Source of the DNA: Reyranella sp.
GTDB lineage: Bacteria; Pseudomonadota; Alphaproteobacteria; Reyranellales; Reyranellaceae
Length of the DNA stretch: 48,637 bases
Assembly (NCBI GenBank): GCA_029946105.1
Contig: JAQSDW010000071.1
Coordinates: forward strand, 2,753-51,389
Reading direction: 5' to 3'
Shown: positions 40,060 to 48,574 of the stretch, piece after piece
Layout of the letters: each line of letters begins with the position of its first letter
How positions within the stretch are numbered: position 1 is the stretch's first letter
The notes under the pieces: generated by a model
The model's database searches: none
Told to the model about the DNA's origin: nothing
Seen by the model: only the letters and a program-made list of their open reading frames with translations
Position numbers and translations under genes: made by a program

Positions 40060-41640
40060 TCATTTCTTCTCGACGTTCCACAATGCCAGCGCGGGCGTCT
40101 GCAACAGGCCGTCGACGTTGGAGCGGATGGCCGTCGGCGTCGTGAACTGGCCGAGCGGCACATGCGTGGGGTACTCCAACACGCGCAGTTGCACGGCCTC
40201 GGCAATCTGCTTCTGCTTCGCCGGATCGGTCTCCCTGGCGTAGGCATCGCGCAGCTTCTCCAGATCGGCGTCGCACGGCCAACCGAACGTCGCCTTGTCG
40301 CACGAGGCGTTGAGGAAGGCCGTCGACACCGGGTTCAGCACGTCGGTGGCACCCCATGAGGTGAAGAAGGCGCCCCAGCCTCCCTTGTCCGGCGGGTCCT
40401 TCTTGGCGCGGCGGCCGACCAGCGTCTGCCAGTCCATCGCCTGCAGGTCGATCTTCAGGCCGGCCTTCTCGAGCTGGGCCTTGGCCACGGTGGCGAGGTT
40501 GTTGTGCCCGGCGGTGTCGGTCTGGTGCATCAGCACGACCGGCGTGCCGTCGTATCCCGCCTCGGCCAGAAGTTGCTTGGCCTTGGCGATATTGCCCGAG
40601 ATCTTGTCGTCCCAGCCCTTGGTCGATTCCAGCGGCGAGCCGCAGGGAAACAGCGACTTGCATTCCTTGTAGTAGGCCGGGTTGCCGACATTGGCCTCGA
40701 GGAACTCCTTCTGCGACAGCGCATAGAGCACGGCCTGGCGCACCTTGGCGTTGTCGAACGGCTTGAACAGCACGTTGAAGCGCATGGCGTATTGCCGGCC
40801 CGCCGTGTTGACCACGGTGATCTTGATGTTCTTGTCCTTGGCGAGCAGCGGCAGCAGGTCGGGCGGCACGATCTCGACCAGATCCACTTCGCCATTGATC
40901 AGGGCATTCACCTGGGTCTGGGTGTCGGGCAGCGTCAGCCATTCGACCCGGTCGACCTTGGCGAGCTTGCCGCCGGCCAGCCCTGAAGCCGGCTCGGCGC
41001 GCGGCTTATACTTTGGATTCTTGACGTACACCGCCTTTTCACCGGGCCTCCACTCGTCCTTCTTGAAGATGAAGGGGCCGGAGCCGGTCGAGTCGGTGAT
41101 CTGGGTGTTGGGATCGGTGGAGGCTACCGCCTTAGGCATCATGAACGGCACGTTCGAGCTCGACTTGCCGAGCGATTCGAGCACCAGCCCGTAGGGTTCC
41201 TTCAGCACCATCTTGATGGTCTTGGCGTCGGGCGCGCTTAGGTCGGCCACCACGCCCATCAACTTCTGGCCCATCGAATCCTTGGCGCCCCAACGCTTGA
41301 TCGAAGCGACGCAATCCTCCGCCGTCACCGGCTTGCCGTCGTGCCACTCCAGGCCGTCGCGCAGTGTGAAGGTCCAGGTGAGCTTGTCGTCGGAGACGGT
41401 CCACTTGTCGACCATCTGCGGCTTGACCTCGAGCTTGCCATCGAGCGCAAACAGCGTGTCGTAGATCATGTTGCCGTGATGGGTGGAGATGAGCGCCGTC
41501 GTCCAGACCGGATCAACGATCTTGAGGTCTGAGTGCAGCGCCACCTTGAGCGTTGTTTGCGCCGCGGCGGGCGTCGCCAGGGCAGCGGCTGCGGCAACGG
41601 CGGCGAAGGTACAAGCAAGACGACGACCGAACTTCAACAT
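40060..41640 (-). CDS. ABC peptide/nickel-type solute-binding protein (family 5, DppA-like)
   Basis: This is a 526-residue periplasmic binding protein. The signal RRLACTFAAVAAAAALATPA ends AAAQ. Family 5 hallmarks are KPQMVDKWTVSDDKLTWTFT, LRDGLEWHDGKPVTAEDCVA and GSGPFIFKKDEW. AGGAGGG lies upstream of the ATG at 41640. Permease and ATPase genes are not in the window, so it is an isolated component. Ligands may be oligopeptides or other compounds. Confidence 0.92.
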   Translation of the reverse strand: MLKFGRRLACTFAAVAAAAALATPAAAQTTLKVALHSDLKIVDPVWTTALISTHHGNMIYDTLFALDGKLEVKPQMVDKWTVSDDKLTWTFTLRDGLEWHDGKPVTAEDCVASIKRWGAKDSMGQKLMGVVADLSAPDAKTIKMVLKEPYGLVLESLGKSSSNVPFMMPKAVASTDPNTQITDSTGSGPFIFKKDEWRPGEKAVYVKNPKYKPRAEPASGLAGGKLAKVDRVEWLTLPDTQTQVNALINGEVDLVEIVPPDLLPLLAKDKNIKITVVNTAGRQYAMRFNVLFKPFDNAKVRQAVLYALSQKEFLEANVGNPAYYKECKSLFPCGSPLESTKGWDDKISGNIAKAKQLLAEAGYDGTPVVLMHQTDTAGHNNLATVAKAQLEKAGLKIDLQAMDWQTLVGRRAKKDPPDKGGWGAFFTSWGATDVLNPVSTAFLNASCDKATFGWPCDADLEKLRDAYARETDPAKQKQIAEAVQLRVLEYPTHVPLGQFTTPTAIRSNVDGLLQTPALALWNVEKK

Positions 41641-41685
41641 GACAATCCCTCCTGGGCTCCCCGCCAGCAAGCAACAATAGGGCCG

Positions 41686-42870
41686 TCAGGCGACTTGCGC
41701 GACCGCCAGAAGCGCTTGCCACTCGGTCAACTTGACGCGAGGCCGGCCCGTGGCCGCACCAGCTGCAACTTCCGCCTTGTCGATGCGATGCCAGCCGTCC
41801 GCATCGACGCAAACCGGCAGCGGATCGGGACCGCTCTTGGGATCGCGCTCTTTCAGCCAGGCCGCCACTTCCTTGGCGACCGCGTGACTGTCGGCCCGGT
41901 TGGTCGGAATCGTGCCGCTGGGCCCGCGCCGGGCCCAGCCGACCGCGAACACGCCGTCGGCCTTCGGATAGTCCTTGCCGCCATAGCCGATGCAGGTGAT
42001 CACGAGATCGACCGGCAGCTTGCCGGTCGTGAGCTCCAGTTCGCCCGTCCGGAAGCCCGTGGGGGCGGCATTGAACAGGAAGTGCACGGTGACCGGCTTG
42101 CCGCCGGGCGTGTTGGCGGCGAAGCCCTTCAGGATTTCGAGATTCTTGTTCTTGCGCAGCCGCTCGGGTGTCGGGTCGGAGACCGGCGGATGGCCGTTCA
42201 GCGCCTGGGCGTCGGTGACGGCTACGGCACGGGCAAGGCGGCCCATTTCACCCATTTCGTTGTTGGTGAAAGAGGCATGTTCGGGCCCACGCCGGCCGAT
42301 CACGTAGATATCGGTAAGTGGTGCTGCCGCAATCGCTGCAGAGGCCGCCGGCACGATGTCGCTCTTGGCCATTTCCTCGGCGCTCTTGGCCAGCAGCCGG
42401 GCGACATCGAGCGCCACGTTGCCGTTGCCGATCACCGCCACGCGCTTCACCTGGGAAAGGTCAGGCCCCTGGCGGAAGTCCGGATGGCCGTTCAGCCAGG
42501 CCACGAACCGCCACGAGCCCCAGACCTGCGGCAGTTCCTCGCCCTGCACGCCGAGCTTGCGATCGATCACCATGCCCATGGCCACGATCACCGCGTCGTA
42601 GGCCGCCTGTAGCTCGTCCCAGGACAGGTCGCGGCCGATCTCGACATTGCCGGCAAAGCGGAGGTCGGGCTGAGCCAACAGCCGGTCGAATTGACGGGCC
42701 ACTGCCTTGGTGCCCTGGTGATCCGGCGCGACGCCCGCCCGCACCAGCCCATGCGGCGTCGGCAGGCGATCGATCAGGTCGATGCGGAGTTCTGGATTGG
42801 CGCGCAAAAGCCCGTCGGCGGCATAGAAGCCGGAGGGGCCGGCGCCCACGATGGCAACCCTGTGAGTCAT
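41686..42870 (-). CDS. FAD/NADP-dependent ferredoxin reductase, FprA/adrenodoxin-reductase-like
   Basis: This is a 394-residue flavoprotein. FAD is bound by VAIVGAGPSGFYAADGLL. PTPHGLVRAGVAPDHQGTK is the signature of adrenodoxin-reductase/FprA enzymes. VAVIGNGNVALDVARLLAKS binds NADPH, and WARRGPSGTIPTNRADSHAV is the C-terminal FAD segment. At 394 residues it is shorter than FprA (about 455), mainly at the C-terminus. It could reduce plant-type ferredoxins such as the one at 11136. Confidence 0.9.
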   Translation of the reverse strand: MTHRVAIVGAGPSGFYAADGLLRANPELRIDLIDRLPTPHGLVRAGVAPDHQGTKAVARQFDRLLAQPDLRFAGNVEIGRDLSWDELQAAYDAVIVAMGMVIDRKLGVQGEELPQVWGSWRFVAWLNGHPDFRQGPDLSQVKRVAVIGNGNVALDVARLLAKSAEEMAKSDIVPAASAAIAAAPLTDIYVIGRRGPEHASFTNNEMGEMGRLARAVAVTDAQALNGHPPVSDPTPERLRKNKNLEILKGFAANTPGGKPVTVHFLFNAAPTGFRTGELELTTGKLPVDLVITCIGYGGKDYPKADGVFAVGWARRGPSGTIPTNRADSHAVAKEVAAWLKERDPKSGPDPLPVCVDADGWHRIDKAEVAAGAATGRPRVKLTEWQALLAVAQVA

Positions 42871-42918
42871 GGCAGCTCGCTTAGCATATGATGGTCGAAA
42901 TGAGGATGCTCCTCGTGT

Positions 42919-42944
42919 TCCTCTCCACCGCTGGGGGGAGAGGA
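42919..42944. repeat. intergenic hairpin repeat
   Basis: Arms TCCTCTCC and GGAGAGGA surround ACCGCTGGGG. The hairpin lies 22 nt before the queF ATG in the divergent gap and resembles common dispersed CTCTCC/GGAGAG elements. No T-run follows. Confidence 0.5.
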
Positions 42945-42965
42945 GCTTGAGAGGCAGGAGAGGAC

Positions 42966-43427
42966 ATGGCTAAAAAATACGGACATCTGACGCAACTGGG
43001 CCGCCCGGCGGCGCTGCCGGCCTCGCCCGACAAGGCGGTACTGGAGACCGTGCCCAATGCCAATCCGCGCGACCTCTATCTCGTGCGTTTCACGGCGCCC
43101 GAATTCACGACACTCTGCCCGATGACGGGCCAGCCCGACTTCGCGCATCTGGTGATCGACTACGCGCCGAAGGCGAAGCTGATCGAGAGCAAGTCGCTAA
43201 AACTCTATCTCGGCAGCTTCCGCAATCACGCCGACTTCCACGAGGCCTGCACGCTCGCCATCGGCCAGCGCCTCGCCAAGGTGCTGGCGCCGCGCTGGCT
43301 CAGGATCGGCGGCTATTGGTATCCGCGCGGCGGCATGCCGATCGACGTCTTCTGGCAGACTGGCACGCCGCCCAAGGGGCTGTGGCTGCCCGATCCGGGT
43401 GTCGCGCCCTATCGCGGCCGGGGCTGA
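42966..43427 (+). CDS. queF: NADPH-dependent 7-cyano-7-deazaguanine reductase
   Basis: This is a 153-residue unimodular QueF reducing preQ0 to preQ1 in queuosine synthesis. The thioimide-forming Cys51 is in [13 protein letters not shown] with Asp58 as acid. The family motif E74-SKSLKLY is present, followed by [12 protein letters not shown] with His-Glu. It is followed by queG, the later reduction step of the same pathway. No queC, queD or queE is in the window. Confidence 0.95.
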   Translation: MAKKYGHLTQLGRPAALPASPDKAVLETVPNANPRDLYLVRFTAPEFTTLCPMTGQPDFAHLVIDYAPKAKLIESKSLKLYLGSFRNHADFHEACTLAIGQRLAKVLAPRWLRIGGYWYPRGGMPIDVFWQTGTPPKGLWLPDPGVAPYRGRG

Positions 43428-43440
43428 CCGGCACAGGTTC

Positions 43441-44610
43441 GTGGCCCGTATTCCGCCTACGCCCAAGCGACCGCCGCGCCAGGCAACGCCGGTCCAATTG
43501 CGCGACGCCATCCGCGACGAGGCGCTGCGGCTGGGTTTCGACGCCGTGGGCTTCGCCGATGCGACGCTGGCGCCGGAAGCGCGCGCCGTGCGGCTGGCGC
43601 AACTCACGCAATTCGTCGAGCTGGGTTTCCAGGGCGACATGGGCTGGCTCGGCGAACGCAGCGAGGAGCGCGCCGATCCGCAGACCCTGTGGCCGGAGGC
43701 AGAGACCGTGGTGTCGCTGGCGCTCAACTACGGGCCAGACATCGATCCGCGCGCGGCGCAGGACGCACGCGAGATGGGCGCGATCTCAGTCTACGCCCAG
43801 GGCCGCGACTATCACGATGTGATGAAGACCCGGCTGAAGGCACTGGGCCGCTTCATCTGGGACAACTACCGCCATTCGATAAAAGTCTTCGTCGACACCG
43901 CGCCGCTGATGGAAAAACCCACGGCACAGGCGGCGGGCCATGGCTGGCAGGGCAAGCACACCAACCTCGTGTCACGCCACTTCGGCTCGTGGTTGTTCCT
44001 GGGCGAGTTGCTGCTGTCGACGCGGCTGCCGCCCGACCCGGCCGAGAGCGACCATTGCGGCCAGTGCCGCGCCTGCCTCGATGCCTGCCCGACGGCGGCG
44101 TTCCCCGCACCCTACAAGCTCGACGCGCGACGCTGCATCTCCTACCTCACCATCGAGCACGAGGGCGCCATCGACCGCGAATTCCGCGCTGCTCTCGGCA
44201 ACCGCATCTATGGTTGCGACGATTGCCTGGCTGCCTGCCCATGGAACAAGTTCGCCCGGACGGCGCAGGAAGCAGCCTTCCTGCCGCGGCCGGAACTCAC
44301 GGCGCCCACGCTCGTCGAACTGGCCACCCTCGACGACGCGGGCTTTCGCCAGCGCTTCGCCGGCACCGCCATCAAGCGTATCGGCCGCGACCGCTTCGTG
44401 AGGAACGTCGCCTACGCACTCGGCAACAGCGCGGCTCCCGAGGCGGTGCTGGCCATGGTCGAGCGGTTGCTGGAAGATCCCTCGCCTCTGGTGCGCGGCG
44501 CCGCGGTGTGGGCATTCTCGCGGCTCGCCCCTCAGGCATTCGAGCGGCGACGCCAGCAGACGACCGATGCAGATGTGGACGTTCAGGCCGAATGGAGAGC
44601 AAGCCCATGA
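43441..44610 (+). CDS. queG: epoxyqueuosine reductase
   Basis: This is a cobalamin-dependent iron-sulfur enzyme that reduces epoxyqueuosine to queuosine in tRNA, about 389 residues. Two [4Fe-4S] motifs are clear: CGQCRACLDACP and CDDCLAACPW. YAQGRDYHDVMKTRL and VDTAPLMEKPTAQAAGHGW are QueG-specific. The C-terminal HEAT-like part reads VRNVAYALGNSAAPEAVLAM. I chose the GTG at 43441, 13 nt after queF; a GTG at 43399 would overlap queF. The stop overlaps the next ATG (ATGA). Confidence 0.93.
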   Translation: MARIPPTPKRPPRQATPVQLRDAIRDEALRLGFDAVGFADATLAPEARAVRLAQLTQFVELGFQGDMGWLGERSEERADPQTLWPEAETVVSLALNYGPDIDPRAAQDAREMGAISVYAQGRDYHDVMKTRLKALGRFIWDNYRHSIKVFVDTAPLMEKPTAQAAGHGWQGKHTNLVSRHFGSWLFLGELLLSTRLPPDPAESDHCGQCRACLDACPTAAFPAPYKLDARRCISYLTIEHEGAIDREFRAALGNRIYGCDDCLAACPWNKFARTAQEAAFLPRPELTAPTLVELATLDDAGFRQRFAGTAIKRIGRDRFVRNVAYALGNSAAPEAVLAMVERLLEDPSPLVRGAAVWAFSRLAPQAFERRRQQTTDADVDVQAEWRASP

Positions 44611-45473
44611 TGATCGGACCCAAGCATTTCCTGACAGCCGGTGCGCTCGGCGCCGCTCTCCTTCTCGGTATCGGCGCCGCCACGGCGCAGCCGGTCTCGC
44701 CGGAACAGGCGGCCAAGATCGTGGCCAGCCCGGATCGCAGTGCCGCCGACCTGACCAACGACAAGCGCCGCAAGCCCCAGGAGATACTGGTCTTCATCGG
44801 CGTTCGCCCTGGCATCACCGCCCTCGATCTCAGCGCCGGTGGTGGCTACACGACGGAATTGCTGGCGCGCACGATCGGGCCCTCCGGCGCGGTCTATGGC
44901 CAGAGCCGTCCACGCGATCCCAACCAGCCCGCGCCGCGCCCCGCCGCGCCCGAAGGCAATGCCAATCCTTCCGCCACGCCCGCCGCTCCACCCGCCGCGC
45001 CCGCGGCGCCACGTCCCTCGCCAGTGGCCCTTGCCGATCGCAACGACAAGCTCAAGGCCGCTGGCGTTGCCGCCGCGCCGATCACCGCCCTCTCGCGCCC
45101 GTTCGAAGATCCCGTCCCGCCAGAACTTGCGGAGGGTCGCTTCGATCTCGTGACCCTGATGTTCAACTATCACGACCTCGGATTCTTGAACGTCGATCGC
45201 GCCAAGATGAACCAGGCGGCCTTTCACGCGCTGAAGCCGGGTGGCTTCTACGTCATCGCCGACCATTCGGGCCGCCCCGGCACCGGCATTTCCGAGTCGG
45301 GCACGCTCCATCGCATCGAGGAAGCGTTCCTGCGCAAGGAAGTCGAGGCCGCGGGCTTCAAGCTGGTGGCCGAGGGAAATTTCCTGCGCAATCCCAACGA
45401 TCCCCGCGACAAGAACACGCCGGATCCGCCGCAGCCCAAGGACGAGTTCGTCCTGAAGTTCGTCAAACCCTAA
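44607..45473 (+). CDS. exported SAM-methyltransferase-like protein
   Basis: This is a 288-residue protein with a Sec signal (residues 1-27, LTAGALGAALLLGIGAATA, then QPVS). The mature part resembles a class I methyltransferase: motif I-like DLSAGGGYTTELLA (74-87), FDLVTLMFNYHD and LKPGGFYVIADHSGR. A Pro/Ala-rich insert of about 35 residues (104-140) sits where a loop after beta-2 should be. SAM is not expected in the periplasm, so the fold may have another use. It is coupled to queG by an ATGA overlap. Confidence 0.8.
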   Translation: MMIGPKHFLTAGALGAALLLGIGAATAQPVSPEQAAKIVASPDRSAADLTNDKRRKPQEILVFIGVRPGITALDLSAGGGYTTELLARTIGPSGAVYGQSRPRDPNQPAPRPAAPEGNANPSATPAAPPAAPAAPRPSPVALADRNDKLKAAGVAAAPITALSRPFEDPVPPELAEGRFDLVTLMFNYHDLGFLNVDRAKMNQAAFHALKPGGFYVIADHSGRPGTGISESGTLHRIEEAFLRKEVEAAGFKLVAEGNFLRNPNDPRDKNTPDPPQPKDEFVLKFVKP

Positions 45474-45492
45474 GGACGCTCATGGGCGTTGA

Positions 45493-45645
45493 CCTCATCC
45501 TGAGGAGCGCCCGAAGGGCGCGTCTCGAAGGATGGCAGCAGGCGAGGTGCGCGTGCCCATCACAGGGCGGAGACTACTCCGCCCGATTCGAGACGCCGCG
45601 CTTCAGGCGCATGTGAATGCGCCGACGCGGCTCCTCAGGATGAGG
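45493..45645. repeat. 153-bp palindromic REP-like element
   Basis: Perfect 16-nt outer arms CCTCATCCTGAGGAGC (45493-45508) and GCTCCTCAGGATGAGG (45630-45645) enclose further pairs. These are GCGCCC-GAA-GGGCGC, CGTCTCGAA paired with TTCGAGACG, and GGCGGAG/CTCCGCC. The RNA or single strand would fold as a branched structure. It fills the convergent gap between the methyltransferase-like gene and tadA. Confidence 0.85.
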
Positions 45646-45665
45646 TGGCATTGTATCGGCTTGCC

Positions 45666-46124
45666 TTAACGCCGCGCCTTGAAGAAATCGCGCAGCAGTT
45701 CTGCCGCCTCGGCCTCGGCAATTCCCGGATAAAGCTCGGGCCTGTGGTGGCAGGTCGGCTGGTCGAAGATGCGTGGCCCGTGCTCGACACCACCCCCCTT
45801 GGGATCTGAAGCGCCCCAGTAGACTCGGCGCAGGCGTGCGAAGGAGATCGCCTGGGCGCACATCGGGCAGGGCTCCAGCGTGACATGGAGATCGCAACCA
45901 ACCAGCCGCGATGAGCCCAGCTTCGCAGCCGCCATGCGGATCGCCAGCATCTCGGCATGCGCCGTCGGATCGTGGTCAGCCTCGGTCTGGTTGCCGGCTT
46001 CCGCCAGCACCATGCCATCGGGGCCGACAATCACCGCGCCGATCGGCACCTCGCCCCGCACTGCGGCCGCGCGCGCCTGGGCCAGCGCGCGTTCCATGGG
46101 GGAGGCTCTTGTCGTTCCGCTCAT
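45666..46124 (-). CDS. tadA: tRNA adenosine(34) deaminase-type deaminase
   Basis: This is a 152-residue zinc deaminase. H56-A-E58 (PTAHAEMLAI) gives the zinc His and the proton-shuttling Glu, and P85-C86-P-M-C89 (LEPCPMCAQAI) gives the two Cys ligands. RLRRVYWGASDPKGGGV is typical of TadA, which makes inosine at the wobble base of tRNA-Arg. Some paralogues deaminate guanine, so the symbol is likely but not certain. I chose the ATG at 46124; the alternative at 46097 is nine codons in. Neither has a strong ribosome site. Confidence 0.88.
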   Translation of the reverse strand: MSGTTRASPMERALAQARAAAVRGEVPIGAVIVGPDGMVLAEAGNQTEADHDPTAHAEMLAIRMAAAKLGSSRLVGCDLHVTLEPCPMCAQAISFARLRRVYWGASDPKGGGVEHGPRIFDQPTCHHRPELYPGIAEAEAAELLRDFFKARR

Positions 46125-46166
46125 ATCGGACAAGATAGCGGCAATTAGGGGTTGGGAGGAATGATC

Positions 46167-47303
46167 ATGCGGTTCAGCTTTACGCCGGAACAGGAGGAGT
46201 TCCGCGCCGGCCTGCGACGGGCCCTCGAGGCGCGGTCGCCCACCAAGGAGGTCCGCCGCCTGATGGCGACCGACGCCGGCTGGGAGCGCGAGGGCTGGCA
46301 GAAGCTCAATCGGGAATTGGGCCTGACCGCCGTGCATATTCCCGAGGCCTACGGCGGCAGCGGCTTCGGCTATGGCGAACTGGGCATCATGCTGGAAGAG
46401 ATGGGCCGCGGCCTCTTGTGCGCGCCCTTCTTCTCGACTGCGGCGCTGGCGACGACCGCCATCCTGAACGCCGGCACGGAGGAACAGAAACGCGCCCTGC
46501 TCCCGTCGATAGCCTCGGGCGAAACCACCGCGACGCTGGCCTTCTCTGAGGACGACGGGCGCAACGACGGCGCCGGCGTTGCCATGACAGCGGTCCCCTC
46601 GGGCGCCGTCTATCGCCTCGACGGCACCAAGAGCTTCGTCCTCGATGGCCACACGGCGGATCTCGTCGTCGTGCTGGCGCGCCCGCCGGGCTCGAAGGGC
46701 GAGGACGGTCTGTCGTTCTTCACCGTCGCCGGCGACACGCCCGGCCTGGACCGCCGACGGCTCAAGACGATGGACGAAACCCGCAAGCTCGCGCGCCTGA
46801 CGTTCAACGGTGTCGAGGCGCGGCTGCTCGGTGCGGCAGGTGGCGCATCGGGGCCTTTCGCCAAAACGATGCAGCAGGCCCTGGTCTGCCTCGCCAATGA
46901 AATGGTGGGCGGCGCCGAGCGGCTGCGCGAGGACGCGCTCAGCTACGTCAAGATGCGCATGCAGTTCGGCCGTGCGCTCGCGTCCTTCCAGACCATGAAG
47001 CACAAGGCGGCCGACATGCTGGTCGATGTCGAGATGGCGAAGTCGGCGGCCTATTACGCTGCCGCGGCGCTCGACGAGGGCGACGCCGATATCCAGGCGA
47101 TCGCCTCGCTCGCCAAGTCCTGTGCCTCCGAAGCCTATCTGCAGACCGCCATCCATGCCGTCCAGATGCATGGCGGCATCGGCTTCACCTGGGACAACGA
47201 CACGCACCTCTGGTTCAAGCGGGCCAAGAGCTCGGAGATCCTGTTCGGTGACGCCAACCAGCATCGCGAAACGATGATGCAGCATTGGGGAGCAACGTCA
47301 TGA
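46167..47303 (+). CDS. acyl-CoA dehydrogenase, small subunit of a probable heteromer
   Basis: This is a 378-residue flavoprotein-fold protein. The N-terminal helical domain is FSFTPEQEEFRAGLRRALEA. The mid domain has IPEAYGGSGFGYGELGIMLE and TATLAFSED, and the C-terminal helical domain has RMQFGRALASFQTMKHKAAD and QMHGGIGFTWDNDTHLW. I chose the ATG at 46167 because GGAGGA ends 6 nt before it. The stop overlaps the ATG of a second acyl-CoA dehydrogenase, the arrangement of heteromeric enzymes such as the steroid side-chain dehydrogenases. The canonical catalytic Glu is not obvious here. Confidence 0.9.
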   Translation: MRFSFTPEQEEFRAGLRRALEARSPTKEVRRLMATDAGWEREGWQKLNRELGLTAVHIPEAYGGSGFGYGELGIMLEEMGRGLLCAPFFSTAALATTAILNAGTEEQKRALLPSIASGETTATLAFSEDDGRNDGAGVAMTAVPSGAVYRLDGTKSFVLDGHTADLVVVLARPPGSKGEDGLSFFTVAGDTPGLDRRRLKTMDETRKLARLTFNGVEARLLGAAGGASGPFAKTMQQALVCLANEMVGGAERLREDALSYVKMRMQFGRALASFQTMKHKAADMLVDVEMAKSAAYYAAAALDEGDADIQAIASLAKSCASEAYLQTAIHAVQMHGGIGFTWDNDTHLWFKRAKSSEILFGDANQHRETMMQHWGATS

Positions 47304-48574
47304 GCGAGGGAGCCATGAGCGAGCCGACCGAAGCCTCCGTCCGCGCCGAAGTAAGCGCCTGGCTGAAAGACAACTGGAACCCCGAACTCAGCCTGGTCGA
47401 GTGGCGCAAGAAGCTGGCGACCTCGGGCTGGGGCGCTCCGCACTGGCCCAAGCAGTGGTACGGACGCGACCTGCCGGTGAAGTTCAACGCCATCGTCGAT
47501 GAGGAATTCCAAAAGATCGGCGCCGTCGGCGTCGCCAGGGCCGGCATCCGTACGCTCGCCGCCGCCACCATCCTGGCGCATGGCACCGACCTGCATAAGG
47601 AAAAGTTCCTGCTGCGCATCCTCACCGGCGAGGACACCTGGTGCCAGCTCTTCAGCGAGCCCGGCAGCGGTTCCGACATGGCCGGCGCCGTCACGCGCGC
47701 CGACCGCCAGGGCAACAAGTGGGTGGTCAACGGACAGAAGGTCTGGACCACGTCGGCGCATAAGGCGCATTGGGGCCTGCTGCTGGCGCGGGCCAACTGG
47801 GACGTGGCCAAGCACAAGGGCCTCGCCTATTTCGTCCTCGACATGAAACAGCCGGGCGTCCAGGTCCATCCGCTCAAGCAGATGAACGGCCATGCCTCGT
47901 TCAACCAGGTGTTCTTCACCGACGCCATCGTCGAGCCGGAATTCCTGGTGTCCGAAGTGGGCGACGGCTGGACCGTGGCGACCACCACGCTGATGCACGA
48001 GCGGCGCGGCGCCGACGGTCTGCGCAGCTGGGCCACAGCCTCGACCGCCAAGGGCCGCATCTACGAGGAGGAACGGGCCGAGATCGCCACCACGATGGAG
48101 CCCTACAAGTGGTATCCGCAGCGCGCCGGACGCGTCGACCTCGTGCTGGAGCGGGCCAAGGCCACGGGCAAGTTCGCCGACCCGGTGGTGCGCCAAGAGA
48201 TCGCCAAACTGCTGACCCTGTCCAAGGCGGCCGAATGGACGGCCCGGCGTGCACGCGCCGCGCAGGAACAGGGCCGGCCGCAGGGTCCAGAGGGCTCGCT
48301 CGGCAAGCTGGTATCGAGCCACGTCGCGCGCCAGGCGGCGCGGGTCCACACCTACCTCACGGGCTCCGATGCGCTGCTGACCGGCGAGGACAGCCCGCTG
48401 GGCGGCGTGATTGCCGAGATCCTGGTCTCGGTGCCGGCCACGTCGATCGCCGGCGGCACCGACGAGATTCAGCGCAACATCATCTCCGAGCGCGTCCTGA
48501 AAATGCCCAAGGAGCCCAGCGTCGACACCGACAGGCCCTTCAAGGACGTGCCGAGGAACATTACGGCGTCGTAA
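47300..48574 (+). CDS. acyl-CoA dehydrogenase, large subunit of a probable heteromer
   Basis: This is a 424-residue protein. Markers are HWPKQWYGRDLPVKFNAIVD, CQLFSEPGSGSDMAGAVTRA (FAD-contacting), KWVVNGQKVWTTSAHKAHWG and the C-terminal SIAGGTDEIQRNIISERVLK, a typical FAD/CoA-binding end. The ATG at 47300 overlaps the previous stop; an ATG at 47315 has a better ribosome site and would shorten it by five residues. With the preceding gene it probably forms an alpha-beta enzyme oxidising a bulky or branched acyl-CoA. The substrate is unknown. The 63 bp after the stop are unremarkable. Confidence 0.92.
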   Translation: MSEGAMSEPTEASVRAEVSAWLKDNWNPELSLVEWRKKLATSGWGAPHWPKQWYGRDLPVKFNAIVDEEFQKIGAVGVARAGIRTLAAATILAHGTDLHKEKFLLRILTGEDTWCQLFSEPGSGSDMAGAVTRADRQGNKWVVNGQKVWTTSAHKAHWGLLLARANWDVAKHKGLAYFVLDMKQPGVQVHPLKQMNGHASFNQVFFTDAIVEPEFLVSEVGDGWTVATTTLMHERRGADGLRSWATASTAKGRIYEEERAEIATTMEPYKWYPQRAGRVDLVLERAKATGKFADPVVRQEIAKLLTLSKAAEWTARRARAAQEQGRPQGPEGSLGKLVSSHVARQAARVHTYLTGSDALLTGEDSPLGGVIAEILVSVPATSIAGGTDEIQRNIISERVLKMPKEPSVDTDRPFKDVPRNITAS

